Assembly: GCA_037074705.1 (NCBI GenBank) | Contig: CM073593.1 | Location: forward strand, 14,203,001 to 14,267,000 | Direction of reading: 5' to 3' | DNA: 64,000 nucleotides | Origin: Zhengitettix transpicula | Taxonomy: Eukaryota; Arthropoda; Insecta; Orthoptera; Tetrigidae | Shown here: positions 1-11,744 of the stretch, piece after piece | Layout: each line of letters opens with the position of its first letter | Position numbering within the stretch: position 1 is the first letter of the stretch | The notes under the pieces: generated by a model | Told to the model about the DNA's origin: nothing | Database searches by the model: none | Seen by the model: the letters and a program-made list of their open reading frames with translations, nothing else | Made by a program: the position numbers and the translations under genes

Positions 1-459
1 TTACTTAATGTAGGACCACAAATATTTTGACTAGGTAAATAATATTAAAACTGCGGATTCATCTCACCTGTGAGCTGTGGTGTTATAATTAACTGAAGTT
101 GGGTCTAAGAGCGTGTTTAATTACGTTAACTTCAGACAATGCATAAAGAAAATTACGACGTGACGGAGAACTGTTTAAATTAGTACGCAAAATTCAGTTC
201 CGCTACAAACGCGAGAATTATGACGTAGCCGTTGTGTCAGAGACAGGCTTGTGCAAGAACAAGCACTCCATTCAGATAGTAAGAATAACCTTACAAGTTG
301 ACATAATTATTAACAGGCGGTGTTCCGTAATTCTTTCCAGTCGTTCTCTGCGACACGCACACGACTCTGACCCTAAGAATTGGAATCTTGTTAGGGAGTT
401 TTTTTTTCCTTGTCGCAGTGATTCATCACTGTTAGGGAGTAGTAATTAAGACCCCAACA
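1..459. other. AT-rich sequence, nothing recognised
   Basis: No coding, RNA or repeat signal could be supported. The only open frame here is short and starts without an ATG. Confidence 0.5.
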
Positions 460-1100
460 TGCTGGGAGGTAGGGAACCATTTCTTGTATCACCTCATTCT
501 TCGAAGTTTCCCCCGGCAATAAGAAGCATGCCACGAATTTCTGTGCGACAGAAAAGCCACCTCCGCCGCAACCGGCGAGCTCTTCAGACCGGGAACTAAA
601 GATAACAAACGGCGGTGGCGGTGCGGGGGCGAGATATAGCGAGCATAAGTCTAAACACCGCCGTCTGTTTTAATAAGCACCCCTCCGCCGCTCCAGCACA
701 TGTGCATGACAAATCCCAGTCATGTGTTAGAGGTCCGTCATCGAGGACGCAATGTGTGCTGTGACACACGATAGCCCGCTATAATAATCCACAAACCTGA
801 CACCCCCTCCTCAGAAAAAAAACCTGTGGGCTGGGGGGATGATTGGCTGCATCCTAATGAGGCAGGCAAATGATGTGCCTTCCTGAGATCTGAATGGAGA
901 GGCGGTATTAAGTGTATAAAGGCTATCCGGCTCACACTGATCGTTATAAATTCCAACCGACATGTCCATTGGCGTGTTAATGCGACCCTCGAATTGAAGG
1001 GATCGATCGATTTGTACTTGTACGTCCACAATTATTCCTTTCTGCACACTAGTACGTCCTTGATATCCCGAGTTACGGACCGTCATTCGGTCAGTTGTGT
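460..1100. promoter_or_regulatory. GC-elevated island, candidate regulatory DNA
   Basis: The sequence is visibly richer in GC and CpG than the flanks, with CCGCC/GGCGG-type words around 560-690 that partly complement each other. No convincing ORF and no second copy elsewhere in the window. The short overlapping minus-strand frames at 738-1086 show no domain. A cis-regulatory element or CpG-rich patch is inferred; conservation across species was not testable. Confidence 0.25.
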
Positions 1101-1905
1101 TAGGTCTTACCCGTAGAAGGTCTCACCCATTAGGATCAGAGTCCATGTACTGATGATTTTATTCAATGCTTCATTCAGTACAAAATATTTCTTTCATTAA
1201 ACTATACCATAATAAAATGAACTATAATGACTGTCATTAAACCAACTGTGATATGCAACAACTACTTGTTCCTGAAGAAGGCCTAACGTCAATTGGTCAA
1301 CTCAACCGATGACTTTTCCAAGACTGGGAGACTTCAGAATCTTCACAATAATTTCATTAACTTTCTGACTTAATGGCTATCAAATTTTATTAATGTTTTC
1401 TTGATGGTTATATAATTTATTTTTACGTTAATAGTCATAGACATCGTTTCGTTTGCCCGATATATCAAGACTTACAATTTAAACAATGTATTTTGTAAAT
1501 AACATTATGCTTACCTTAAGTGATAATTTTTACCTCAATATTTATAACCAAATTTAAATTATTGAAATTTCTACAAATCTCATAATTATTAAACAAATCA
1601 ATAAGTTTATATTATATATTTCCAATTATTCAGGGTTGATACGTTTTGTTTGCTAAATATTATGTTTTAAATAGGATTATAAATTTTTCTGACTACTAGG
1701 TCATTGGTTTCAATATTTAATTTAAAATATTTATTGAAATGTCGTAACGTGAATTTAGCGTTCTCCGACTCATGGTTCAAAACGGAGTATTTTTATAATG
1801 ATGAAAATCCTTCATTAAAAAATAATGAAAATTATTTCCACCACTCATTTTCTATTAAATTCTATTAAATCGTATAAAACTACAAAACTAAAGCAAATCC
1901 TATCC
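1101..1905. other. AT-rich spacer, nothing firm
   Basis: AT-rich sequence with short duplications. A CCTGAAGAAGGCC word at 1273-1285 resembles the first half of the hammerhead-like motif found elsewhere, but no GAAACGT partner follows, so it is not called. Confidence 0.4.
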
Positions 1906-1907
1906 TT

Positions 1908-2660
1908 TCAGGTGTTCCCAAAGGGAGTGTTCTCGGTCCATTTCTATCACTCTCTACAACCAGGTTATTCCTGAACTCTCCAATACTTTAACAGCTATTT
2001 TTACAGACGACATAGCAATCTTGAAACAAGCTCCCGACTTTGAAACAGTGATACCTTCAAAATTCACTAATCTTAATCGGTACTTGGGCTCTGAAATGAC
2101 GAATAAACTCAATCATGCTATTCTTGTTAAAAAAATCAGTTCACAATCTCTACCTATACAATTCGCCAACACCAAATAAATCAACTCACATATATTTTGA
2201 ACTAACGACAGACTCCAAATTAACCTGGGCCCAAACATAAGCAATCTGAAATTTAAGCTCAATAACAGATTGTCGCAACGCAAACCAGTATTAAACAGTA
2301 AGTCCCCAACGTCCCTAGAAACAAAAAAGTTAATTTATTTGTCCCATATGGCAGTGTGTTTCCTCCATTTGGGGAGTATCAGCAAAACAAATATTAACAA
2401 AATACAAGAATCCAAGATTAATCTCTATGAATGATTTCAGGATGTCCTTGGTACATAAAAAACGGACTGGTTAGTTACCTCAGCATATCTACATACAAAT
2501 AAGTTATAAAAATATCCTCTGATTCCCTCCTTAAAATCTCAACAACGCATACCAATCTAATCATAGCTTAATTTACAACCTCCATTCCTCCAGAGTTTCA
2601 ACAAAGACGACTTAAAAGAAAACCAGACCTCCTCTACTCATTATGATGTTTAAATTTTAT
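1908..2660 (+). pseudogene. Jockey-like non-LTR reverse transcriptase, decayed fragment
   Basis: Remnant of a non-LTR retrotransposon ORF2. Near 1911 the translation reads GVPKGSVLGPF, the usual RT motif before the catalytic box. After a frame change, about 1975-2170 reads LTAIFTDDIAIL followed by QAPDF: the F/Y-x-DD catalytic loop with the flanking residues typical of Jockey-type elements. Further on come INLGPNISNLKFKLNNRL, resembling the L-x-W-x-x-H-I thumb segment, and LETKKLIYLSHM, like the K..LY..LI.P stretch. Two in-frame stops near 2177 and 2201, another after about 2430, and at least one frameshift break it. Both ends are truncated: no endonuclease, no 5' RT motifs, no poly(A). It is a dead, 5'-truncated TE fragment with no cellular role. 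The clade assignment (Jockey) rests on motif similarity by eye. Confidence 0.8.
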
Positions 2661-3309
2661 ATGTAATTAAACTTAGACCTTAATTAAAATAATTCAATGT
2701 AATTTAATAACCGATAATTGTAATGGACAGCATATTGGTTGCATGTTACCATGTCAATTGCAATAGAATACTTAATCATGATTATCACAACAACAAAATC
2801 GAGAAGATAAGAAGTTAACTGTACAATATAAAATATAAATAATTATAATCCTTCCTCCAATATTGTTTTTAACTGTCCACAAACCATTGAACTTATTTTC
2901 CAGCATTTTATTTGGAAAATTTTATAAAATCTTCTTTGATTAAGTCATTTATATTTTTTAGCGGTAGTTATGATCGCAAATTTCTGACATAAACTGCGTA
3001 TCTGATGGATGAAAAATTCTAAACGTTCCCAACTATATTTATAATGCAAGAAAGGTTACATATGGATTCGTAGTACTGTTCTTCAATCCATTGAAATTGA
3101 GGTTTGTACAATAAAAACATGTTTCTATGTGGCTCTGAAAAAATTCTGACATTATGTACATGGCTATAACGTTTATTTTGTTCCAAATTTCTTCATAACA
3201 GCAGATATGAAAAATATTTCTGTCTAAAATTAACACATTTTGCACTGTTGGTAAATTAAATCTCGAATCATTTTCTAATTCAGACATTGGTATTATATTA
3301 AATATAATT
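2661..3309. other. AT-rich spacer
   Basis: Low-complexity AT-rich DNA. An 82-codon minus-strand frame at 3039-3287 has no recognisable domain and AT-driven composition, so it is not called as a gene. Confidence 0.4.
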
Positions 3310-3690
3310 CAGTATATAAAATGATTAAAAACCATTAAGTCATCGAATTAATTAAAGTTTTAGCAAAAGCTTTAGGCAGCCGCCATAGTCATCTGCAAAT
3401 ATTTTACATTTTATATCGTTATTTATTAATTAAAACATTCAATTTCTTCACCTGCTTACTCAACGTCCATTAACTAACATTTCAAACACATGGTTTGTTT
3501 TTTCCAGCAGCCACGTGACTATCATTACCACCCTAGTATATATCTTACTTACTAAATTGGCTGTAAATGTATAAAATGTTAATTACTTGCAGTTGACTAT
3601 GGCGGCTGCCGAAAGCTATTGCTAAAAAATTTGTCGAATCAATAAAGGATAATTCGATCAGTTATTGGCTTTTTATTATTTTATAAACTG
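3310..3690. mobile_element. MITE-like element with long terminal inverted repeats
   Basis: The left arm (about 3310-3411) and right arm (about 3573-3690) are reverse complements over roughly 100 bp with scattered mismatches. The best-matching inner core is GGCAGCCGCCATAGTCA at 3376-3392 against TGACTATGGCGGCTGCC at 3594-3610. The arms start CAGTATATAAAAT and end ATTTTATAAACTG. About 160 bp of unique AT-rich sequence lies between. No ORF, so non-autonomous. CAG...CTG ends occur in hAT and Tc1/mariner-type DNA transposons, but no clear 8-bp or TA target duplication was seen, so the superfamily is left open. Confidence 0.75.
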
Positions 3691-5074
3691 TGTTTCAAAG
3701 AGTCTCAGTAAAGCCAATTTTTACAAAAATTGAATGAAACTCTTCATTGAATTTTTATAATGATTTTCGTTCCGAAATATAAAAAGTAATGAAATTAAAA
3801 CAACATATGACGTACTATAACATCGGTACATATGATATAAATGTCGAAACTGAAGTTCATCTGCTTCGAAAAATAAATAGTCGTCGAGTTTTACAGTACC
3901 TATAATGTCTGAATATAAACTAAGAAATTCCCATGACTCAAGTGTCTGTTACCAACTGTGGCATTCATTGAAAGAGTTTCCTTAAAGTTAAAAAAAATTA
4001 TTTACTCACGCACCGCTGTGCTTCTGCTCATCAAAGAGTGTGAGGAGAAATGTTTTAAAAACACGAAACAGCACTTCACATGTGCACGCCTCATTTCTTT
4101 CGTTCGAGTATAAACTCTTGGAATGTTTTCGTAGACGGAAACTGTGATTCAGAAGTCGGTTCAAAGGTGGATTAACATGTACGAGGCGTAAATAGTGATT
4201 TAAAAATGTCGAAATGTTGTCAACAACGAAGTAATATCTATGTGTTTGAGCTCCAATTGACCATTTGTTTCACAGTTGCTTTTGAAACCATTTTTTTTTC
4301 AGTTTCGGGTGGTTAATCCAGTTACAATTCCGTGATAAGTATTGTAGGAAAGTAGTTGTAGGAAATTATTATTATATTGCCTATTAAAGTAAATAAAGTT
4401 ATGTTTATGAACACTACAAAAAATATTTTAAATTACAGACGACAAAGATCTAATTACCTCTTTAGAAATTATTAATATGAATGCTATCAATTAAAACACT
4501 TCAAAATTAAAGGATTAAAATCTAAATATGATCAACTGAATTACGATAATGTAAACTGCAAAAATAATTAAATCATAACAAGGAAACTAGTAACAGATGA
4601 AATGAGTAAGTTTTTATGACCTAAACAGCATATCTTTTATCTAAACTAAAAGCTTCAGCTCTAAAGTAATCAAGAATACTTAAATCAGTTATAATTCCAT
4701 TTTACAGAGTAATATACAGACAACAGTGAAACAGTCACAATTTATTTTTATACAATTAATTTCTAAACTGAAACTAAATATCATGTTTGTATGCAAACAA
4801 TTGAGGTAGCATTTTCCTTTCCCAAGATATGCAGATTAAACAAACTGTCACTGTAAAACAATCACTTAGTTAGAGATTAAACTTCATTTTCATAATTAAT
4901 AAAAATTTAACGGAATAATTAATAACGTTATATTTTACATTATAAAAGAAAGAGAAATGTTCATGATTTCATTTTTATATTAAATCTGAAAATTGTAGTA
5001 GAATTGTTTTCCCTGAGGAGGAGCACAAAATATAATAGTTTGTATTGATATTTATCTAAACTGTGTATCTTCTT
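3691..5074. other. AT-rich spacer, nothing recognised
   Basis: No ORF, tRNA-like promoter or repeat shared with other parts of the window was found. Confidence 0.4.
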
Positions 5075-5640
5075 CTTAGCCGACGTTACAGCCCTTTGTG
5101 AGCCTTAGCCTCCTTAATGATAGCCTTCCATCTATTCCTATCATGAGTCACCCTCCACCATGCTTTTATTTCCAGTGTTTGTAGGTCCTTCAAAGCTCCA
5201 TCTAGTCCTCTTAGCTGGTCTTCCTTTTCTTCTACTACCTTCTGGCTGTGGAAAGGTTTATTTCTTACATACGTTGATATCTTCCATTCTTATTACGTCT
5301 CCAAGCCATTTAAGCCTTAATTTTTTTTTGCTACGTTAGGTCTTTTATCCAGTTTATATATCTCATCGTTGTATTTTATTCTCCGTTTACAGTTAGCACA
5401 GGTAGGACCATAAATATTCCTCAACATCTTCCTTTCAAATATTCTCAATTTTTCTCACATCACTATTCTTCATTCATTATTAGTGTGTAGAACTCTCAAG
5501 ATTACAGGTCGCATTGATGTTGAATATATTTTTATTTTGAACTGTCTTCTTACTCTTTTTGACATCATTAACTTATTTTGCATTGCCTAATTCTCTTACT
5601 AATTTCTAGGAAGTTGCAATTCTTACTATTGACTAGAATT
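5075..5640 (-). pseudogene. C-terminus of a non-LTR retrotransposon ORF2 (RTE/BovB-like), decayed
   Basis: Read on the minus strand, several blocks in different frames match the conserved C-terminal region of insect 'endonuclease-reverse transcriptase' ORFs. In order: KIKIYSTSMRPVIL (the K-x-x-I-Y-x-T-x-x-R-P-V segment), LRIFERKMLRNIYGPT, KYNDEIYKL, LKWLGDVIRMED (usual form L-R-W-L-G-H-V-x-R-M-E-D), and KAWWRVTHDRNRWKAIIKEA ending AKAHKGL-stop near 5090. This is the normal order and spacing for the ORF2 tail, and the natural stop is preserved. Frameshifts separate the blocks and the polymerase core is missing, so it is a 5'-truncated dead copy. The RTE/BovB-type clade is my reading of the FERK..LR.IYGP and L.W.G.V.RM motifs; other RT clades share them in part. 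Confidence 0.82.
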
Positions 5641-5849
5641 ATTACTTTTTCTATGTTTCTATAATTCTATCGCTAATGGTTTACATGAAATTTCTTGGAC
5701 TCACGTTTGATTCTAGCACGATGGATTAGGACAACACAAGATTATTACTTTCAGATAAAAATAATATATAACATAGAAATTAACGTATGTTAAAAATAAT
5801 AATACGAAAAACTACCTTCGAATCGACAATCGTGAACATTTCCGAAATT

Positions 5850-6075
5850 AAATACAAGAATTAAAGAACACAAATCCAATTTCAAATTGTTGACTGGCAA
5901 GCACAGTCTTATCACTAAACATTGTATCAAATTTAATCACTGTTTCCATTTTGATAACGCCTCCATATTAGAGAGAGAAGCGTATTATGCAAAAGATTAA
6001 TTTCTGAAAAGTTGTGTACTAAAAATCAACGTAATTCTGTTATCTTAATAGGTTATATCATAATAAAGAGATTAA
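5850..6075 (+). pseudogene. Penelope-like element GIY-YIG endonuclease remnant
   Basis: The open stretch 5854-5997 (48 codons) encodes TRIKEHKSNFK, then a run with SLITKHCIKFNH, then DNASILEREAYYAK. This is the C-terminal half of the GIY-YIG nuclease domain of Penelope-like elements: the R-x-K-E-H helix, the conserved H of the 'xxHCxxxxH' segment, and the D-x-x-I-L-x-x-E block whose glutamate is the metal ligand. A -1 frame change near 5994 continues as RLISEKLCTKN, the segment that normally follows. The GIY and YIG motifs, usually just upstream, are not readable, and no RT domain remains. In PLEs this domain nicks the target for retrotransposition; this copy is dead. Its presence supports reading the hammerhead-like motifs in the window as PLE-derived. 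Confidence 0.72.
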
Positions 6076-6118
6076 GTTTTCCCGACATATATTCTGTATA
6101 AAGAGTTTTCGGGTTTCC

Positions 6119-6142
6119 GGTCGGGTAACGTGTTACCTGACC
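6119..6142. repeat. Near-perfect 24-bp palindrome after the GIY-YIG relic
   Basis: GGTCGGGTAACG followed by TGTTACCTGACC is a dyad with only two non-Watson-Crick pair positions, each of the G-T type as RNA. Flanking TCGGG at 6109 and CCCGAG at 6141-6146 could extend or compete with the stem. It lies about 50 bp after the end of the nuclease homology, where PLE terminal structures would be expected. Function unknown. Confidence 0.6.
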
Positions 6143-6159
6143 CGAGAATTCTTAATACA

Positions 6160-6849
6160 AGTTATATCATGTTTTATTTTAAGTTGTTTCATCCTTACAT
6201 ATTTATCATTGAATTTAGTTCTTCGCTCAAATTCCAGTCTTAAGTTTTTCGCCGTTAGAAAAATACGCCAATCCGCGTCCAGAACTTTTAAATTGGAATT
6301 TTCTTAGTTTTTGATTCTCTATTTTAAAATTTTCTGATCGAAGATTGTTTTTAGAAAAATAGCCCATATGCGGATTAAGTATAGAGAACCTGAACACTGT
6401 AAAAACAAAATTGTGGATAAAAATACAATTACCATCTAGAAAATATGTTATTACTTTTTCTAGAAAATATGTACTTAGATGATAGGAAGAAAACTGAATA
6501 TAATTCTTATCTGGCTGAATATGTCGAACTTTATAATTCAGCTCGGTTTTTAATTTGTGTGTCCTGGTGGTTGCTTGTTTGCGCATGACAGATAATTTCT
6601 GTCAGCAATGGGTGATTTAAGGGGACTATTAGGAATTGTGTAGATATAACTGTTCAAACGAAGGAAGAAAATGCACATAAACTGCTTTTTCTCTAACATG
6701 GGAATTTTATCAAGCTGATCATAATTTTATTTAAGCTTTCAACTTAAATAGAGTGTGATTGCTGAAATTATTAACGGACGCAGCAGATTACTTACCTGAA
6801 AATGGAACCCTCGCAATTAACTATAATGTATGACTAGTCAGGCGACGAT
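6160..6849. other. AT-rich spacer with an unsupported minus-strand frame
   Basis: A minus-strand frame of about 119 codons (6227-6586) begins with an ATG-type start and is rich in Asn, Lys and Phe as AT-rich noise would be. No domain, signal peptide or splice context was recognised. I do not call it a gene. Confidence 0.35.
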
Positions 6850-7340
6850 TCCATAGATATTACGACCATTACCCAACACGATCCGTCAACCTTCACTCGC
6901 CGTGTCCACAACCGCATTGTTGATTGGGCCACCCATCGGTTCCATACGTGCAAACATGTGCGTGAAAGACGTGATCCGGGGGGGATCACAGAAGAATCAC
7001 TAATTGAAACGTGGGGAGATAATTTGGCAGGCTCTGAGATAAGGACACAATAGATGGTCACACGCGATCCCCATCAGAGATGTGCCGCCGCGCCGCAGCC
7101 ACGCTGGTGGCCTATTAGCAAGTTAGCCAGCCGCTAATGGAAGGGGCATGCATCGGACGTAATAGCTGTTACATTTGTACACCCTTGTAGCAGACAGATG
7201 GAGGAGGCTGACGCGAGAGTAGCAATTAGTCCGACATCAAGCCGTCAGCCCGTTCCAGACAAGCTTCTGTTCACGACAAAACGGGAAAGATTTGTTTGTT
7301 GAAACATGATGACTTCATCTCGACCGTGCATCTTTTGTAA
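6850..7340. promoter_or_regulatory. GC-elevated island, candidate regulatory DNA
   Basis: High-complexity sequence with several GC-rich words and homeodomain-type cores (TAATTA- and CTAATGG-like) and no repeated copy in the window. The 75-codon minus-strand frame (6834-7061) has no domain. Best read as unique conserved-looking noncoding DNA; a regulatory role is inference. Confidence 0.3.
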
Positions 7341-7809
7341 GCGAGCCTAATTAATAACTCTCGCGGCTGTTATGTTGTGGCAGAGCAGGATATTATCAGC
7401 TTCTAATCACCCCGTGTAGAGGGAGACTACCCTAACCCCCCCTTTTTTTCCTGCCGAATCATCGCATTCTTAGAGGTTACGGTCTTCGATTTTCTCCCAC
7501 ATTGGATACACGGAATCCCTCCATATGATCCCTCCAATCCTCTTCTAGTTAAGATTTTCATCAATGTAAGAGTTGCCCCCACCATCCATGCGATGTGAAA
7601 TTTTGATTAACTTGAGCAAAGCTGTCTCATATTACTTAATTTATAGGGGAGTAAGGGATACTTCTGAAAAAGGGGAACCACCACACATAACAGCTAAAGT
7701 TAACAAGTTTCGAGGCCTCAACCGTATCTGACCTACTCATGAAGCCGTAGAACACATTTAATCCATACAGATGAGTTTCCTACCTTGTAACAACTATAGT
7801 TAAGTACAT
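7341..7809. other. Unique spacer, nothing recognised
   Basis: Mixed composition with one short C/T run near 7436-7448. No gene or shared repeat seen. Confidence 0.35.
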
Positions 7810-8280
7810 AAATATACTACCTTGAGTCAGAAAATAATAAAATATTTATTTAAAAAATAACTTTACGACACCTCGTCGTCTTTTTGGACCTCTTAAGGTC
7901 GGACAGTTTTTATTCTGCAATTTAGAAATTAATAACACAATATTGTATTGAAATTTAAAACTTTACTGTGTTACTATTATATACGGGCAACAATTTATTC
8001 TTTTCGGCCATATTTTATTGTCACATAAGAGTTTAATTTCGGTTGCAAATAGCAAGGCAGCAGAACCTTTCCACTAAAGAATTACGCTTGAATTCTATAC
8101 AAAATTACATTAAAATAATTTGTAATTGTTCTTTGAAACCTGTGCCAATACTTATGTTAGTAATTTATAGTTGTAAAACAAAAAGTTTTCAACCTGAAGA
8201 AACCCAAAAGAGAACGAAACGTCGTAAATTTATTTACTTCTGCAGATAAATATTACAGTTTTCTGACTCAAGCCGGTATA
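7810..8280. mobile_element. PLE-derived inverted pair with two hammerhead-like motifs
   Basis: The outer segments are reverse complements: ACCTTGAGTCAGAAAATAAT near 7820 faces TTTTCTGACTCAAGCC near 8262, followed inward on each side by AT-rich tails and an ACGAC block. The right half (+) carries CTGAAGA at 8194-8200, a 15-nt spacer and GAAACGTC at 8216-8223. The left half (-) keeps a worn version at 7865-7898 (CTTAAGA and GTGTCGT). Between them at 8053-8069 is the small hairpin CAAGGCAGCAGAACCTT, shared with 50.4 and 56.0 kb. The layout fits opposed pseudo-LTR ends of a Penelope-like element. Confidence 0.65.
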
Positions 8281-8328
8281 TATATATTATAATAATTACA
8301 AATAATAATAATAAATAAATAAATTGAT

Positions 8329-9258
8329 TGCCCCACGTTGGTGAAGCCAAAAATATAGTAAACAGTTAAGAATTAATTAATTAAACACTTTATTGCAAGA
8401 GATTAATTTAAAGTGAAGGATTGCAAAATAATTTCGAAATTCTTTAGAGACTTTGTAAGACAATTTACTTTTATTCAGTTGAAATTTACAACCTTTTTAT
8501 ATGAGATTATTTACATTTAAAGTTTTTCAATTTTTATAGATTTTATAATATTTTCTCAGGGTCATTTATCTGGGCCTTCTAAGTAAAGGAACAACCTTTA
8601 TATTTACGTTACACAATCAAATTCCTTTACAACCTAAGAAGTTAAACAGTCAAATAAAACGTGAAATCGAAATCTGACGACTTTTCTTTTAATTATCGTT
8701 TACAAAACTTTATCAAATTTGTTCGTATTTACAAAACATCTGCTACCAGGTTTAACTCTCTTAGGTTCGGGCTCACCTCACAATTCACACTAAAAGGCCA
8801 TAAAATCACTGAATTTACATGGATTAAAGAACAGTGTCGTAACTCTGAATCACCTTTGGAAACTGAAAGCTGCAAACTACTTATGGATTATTGGTTGGAC
8901 AATTTGTTCCAAATTATTTCTCTCTGGATTTGGTGGCGGTCACAGTACTTATAGATTTTTATTTCGGCGTGATTTATTTGGTTACTGCTTGTAACTTTAT
9001 CGTTTAAATTTTACTGTCCAAATCTTCTTACTCAAATTTAACTTTTAATCTTTTCGGATGAATTTGTGCCTGCTACCCTGCTCGCTGTCCGATTGTCAAC
9101 TTCCGACTCGACTTCCAACACCCGACTGTTCTTTCCGAAAACGCTCGCGACCAAACAAAGCTCTCCTATACATTGTAGCCTTTGAAATTGGAGCCGCTAA
9201 CAATCCACCACAAATATCTAATTATCAAAATCATTAATGGCCTCTAATTAGTATTAAA
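8329..9258 (-). mobile_element. Solo-LTR-like element (LTR family L), minus orientation
   Basis: Reads in reverse complement as roughly 900 bp closely similar to 23327-24589. Shared blocks include GGTGGATTGTTAGCGG, ATTCAGTGATT..ATGGCC, TTTTGTAAACGATAATTAA and CGTAAATATAAAGGTTG. On the minus strand the block ends at about 8353 and is followed by GGCTTCACCAACGTGGGGC, which resembles the primer-binding site just inside LTR retrotransposons. Two copies with matching ends, no internal ORFs, and a PBS-like word at the same end support a solo LTR. Which superfamily (Gypsy or BEL-type) is not decidable here. A short open frame at 8661-8954 lies inside and has no domain. Confidence 0.6.
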
Positions 9259-11227
9259 TATATTTATATTATTATAAATAATCAAATATTATTTCATTAT
9301 TACACTACCTGCAATTTTATGCTAAAGATGTAACTTAAAAATCCAATTTGTACCCATTTATGAAATAATTGTATTCTACAGAATGAACATGTGGAAAACT
9401 TCCGAGTAGATTAATTATATTTGAGGCTAGGTCGTTTATTGACTCAAAACTAATTTGTTTACAAATATAATTTTAACAAGTAGCTCAATAATAATTTAAA
9501 ATTTTCATATTATTAACAAGGACTTTGTATCTTTTTCTAAAATAAAGCAGTAACGCCAATTTTGGATACGCAATCCTTATTATACTCTATTATAATTTTC
9601 CAGCTCAAGAGATTTGAATGAAACTTATAGGCTACTCGCTTATCTCAATTTCCGTTGTAGCAGAAAGCTACAAACATGTCCAAGACATTAGATTACTGTC
9701 TCTTAAACCTGATAGATACAGTGAACGGTTATCAAAACTCCCAGGCTTGCGTAATACAATTTTAGCTAAACAATAATTCTAGTGAACGAACTCCATAATT
9801 AAAATAGCCGAATTTGTATCAAGCAATATTTAATTTTTTCAAAAGATATTAGAAAATGTAATTTTCTGCTAGAGAAGACAAATTCTGTTTCTTCGTTTTT
9901 TAAAAAATAATTAATAAGCTCTTATTAATTAGTGCAACCGCCCAGTGGATTTGTCACTGATGCGAAACAAGAAGGAAATGAATTATTAATTGTAGCCTAA
10001 GCGCAGCTGTGCGTTATCACCTGAATGTTGAAGCTCCCCTACTGGGAGGATTCCGTTGAGGGCGTCTCCTGTATTAAGTGACACAGCATATTCACGACAC
10101 GAACGGTATGGATTTCTTTGTTCTTGCTTCTATAACACAGGGTAAATGATTGAAAGTCGATTCAATTCCTGCTATAATTATAGACAAACCGTATGTAAGG
10201 TTTCCTTCTGTTTACAAAATTTTTATATAATTTTAATTAAATAGTGATACAATGAAAATTATAATGCCTATTTCTATATTAGTAATATCCAACGGCATCA
10301 ATGATGGGGACCAGAACCGGACACAAGTAAAAAAGACGAGTGACGAGTGACATAAATCAGCTGAGTCAAGTCTTCATTCCGGAAAATTACGCTTGAAATC
10401 GCAATAAATATTTAACAACCAATTGAAACGTCACGAACTTTCAGCGTGATAATACGTTACAGACGTCCAGTAAAATGGAAACTTTCATTCAACCTATTGG
10501 TATGATTACATTCTCCTTAATTTGCTGTAACGAAAATTAGTTAATTCGTTACGATATTTGTACTGATAGAGCCTTTAGTTGTCTTATTACCATGCCCTTT
10601 AAAACAGTGGATAGCCCTCATTAAAATTTTAATTGTGAAAGTCATTCAGACGTTTTATCATCTCCATTATTAATCAAAGTGGTTAGTTAAGCCTATCCGA
10701 AGATGCCAGTGTTTCAATGACGCAAGACCGTATGTGCTTAGTCACTTCTATGGTAGTTAACGGCTTATTGAGTTGAAAAACGTCAATTTTCTGGGGAACG
10801 CCACGCGAAGCCGCTAGGTTTTGCTAAGGCATTTCAAAATCTTTAAGTAGCGTAAAAATTATTTCTTAATACGGTTGAGTGAAAGTGTTGAAAAGATATA
10901 TTATTTTTATTATTACGCAATTTGTGTGTACTTAAGATTCGATATAATAATCTGAGTTGCTTTCTTGTGTTTTTCTAGTCTCGGATTTCCGTATCCTCTG
11001 CACTCTCATCATTCTTACAGATTTATATGGGTCTTTTCTACCCTTCACTAGTGTCAAAAAATTCCGACTCTTAAAACTCGACAGCTGCAAAAAAAATTCC
11101 GTTGTTTTGGAAATTTATTGAAGCTATTATCTTTAAAAATAAAATAGTCCGTATTAACAGAGCTCAATACATTATATCTATTGGTTATCTGCGAGCGACG
11201 TCGTGTGTGTACACTTTTGGGTTTGTG
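9259..11227. other. Spacer with one GC-elevated patch
   Basis: Mostly AT-rich and unique. A higher-complexity patch lies at about 9940-10120. No coding or RNA gene was supported. Confidence 0.35.
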
Positions 11228-11735
11228 GGTAACAGGCTACATGAGGGTAATCCACGTGGTGGCAACTACCCTTTAATAGCATAGGAAGAGATATGAAAGA
11301 GGAGATGTGGATGCGTAGAGCAAGGTAGCCAATGGTTAGCTAAGGTCCCAGGGCTATGGTTTAAGTATCCTACCCGGCAACTTGCCTAAACGTGATACAG
11401 GAAGAACCCTAGGAAAACCTGCATCAGGTAGGTCGGCCATTTCTTGTCCCACGCCCTTCCGATGACGGGAGAGGGGTTTTTCTGTGGGGTCACAGCATTC
11501 TCCTCTCCGTGCCTTGACTAGTTTGGGAGGCAGCTGGCCGACTATTCCAATAGGAATAGCAGAGAACTTTTACAGTATGCCCAAAATCTGCGACAGCGGA
11601 ACATGAACCTCTCTAAACAGGCCAAGGAGCGTTGGCTGTGGGAACCTTAATTCAAAAAACCAGAAAGAGGAGAAGGCATTCCCAAAGACCTCTCGGGGAA
11701 GGTTCGCCTACGAGGGAATGCTCTCAGTCTTCTTC
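11228..11735 (-). mobile_element. R1-family retroposon, copy A
   Basis: One of at least six copies of a roughly 450-500 bp repeat in this window. In plus-strand order the conserved blocks are GTAACAGGCTACATGAGGGT, CCTTTAATAGCATAGGAAG, GGATCCTACC-like, CCTGCATCAGGTAGGTCG, GTCCCACGCCCTTCCGATG and GGCAGCTGGCCGACTATTCC. Other copies have a T-run just before the first block, so the element is a minus-strand retroposon with a 3' poly(A). No protein domain recognised; a LINE 3' end or a SINE-like family are both possible. Confidence 0.75.
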
Positions 11736-11744
11736 CGTTATTTT

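Noticed and set aside
1273..1310. Hammerhead-like motif (CCTGAAGAAGGCC)
   Set aside because: No GAAACGTY box follows and there is no tail similarity.
6227..6586. 119-codon minus-strand frame
   Set aside because: Asn/Lys/Phe-rich as expected of AT-rich noise; no motif.
10420..10450. GAAACGTCACG word as another PLE copy
   Set aside because: Neither the first box nor the tail words are present.
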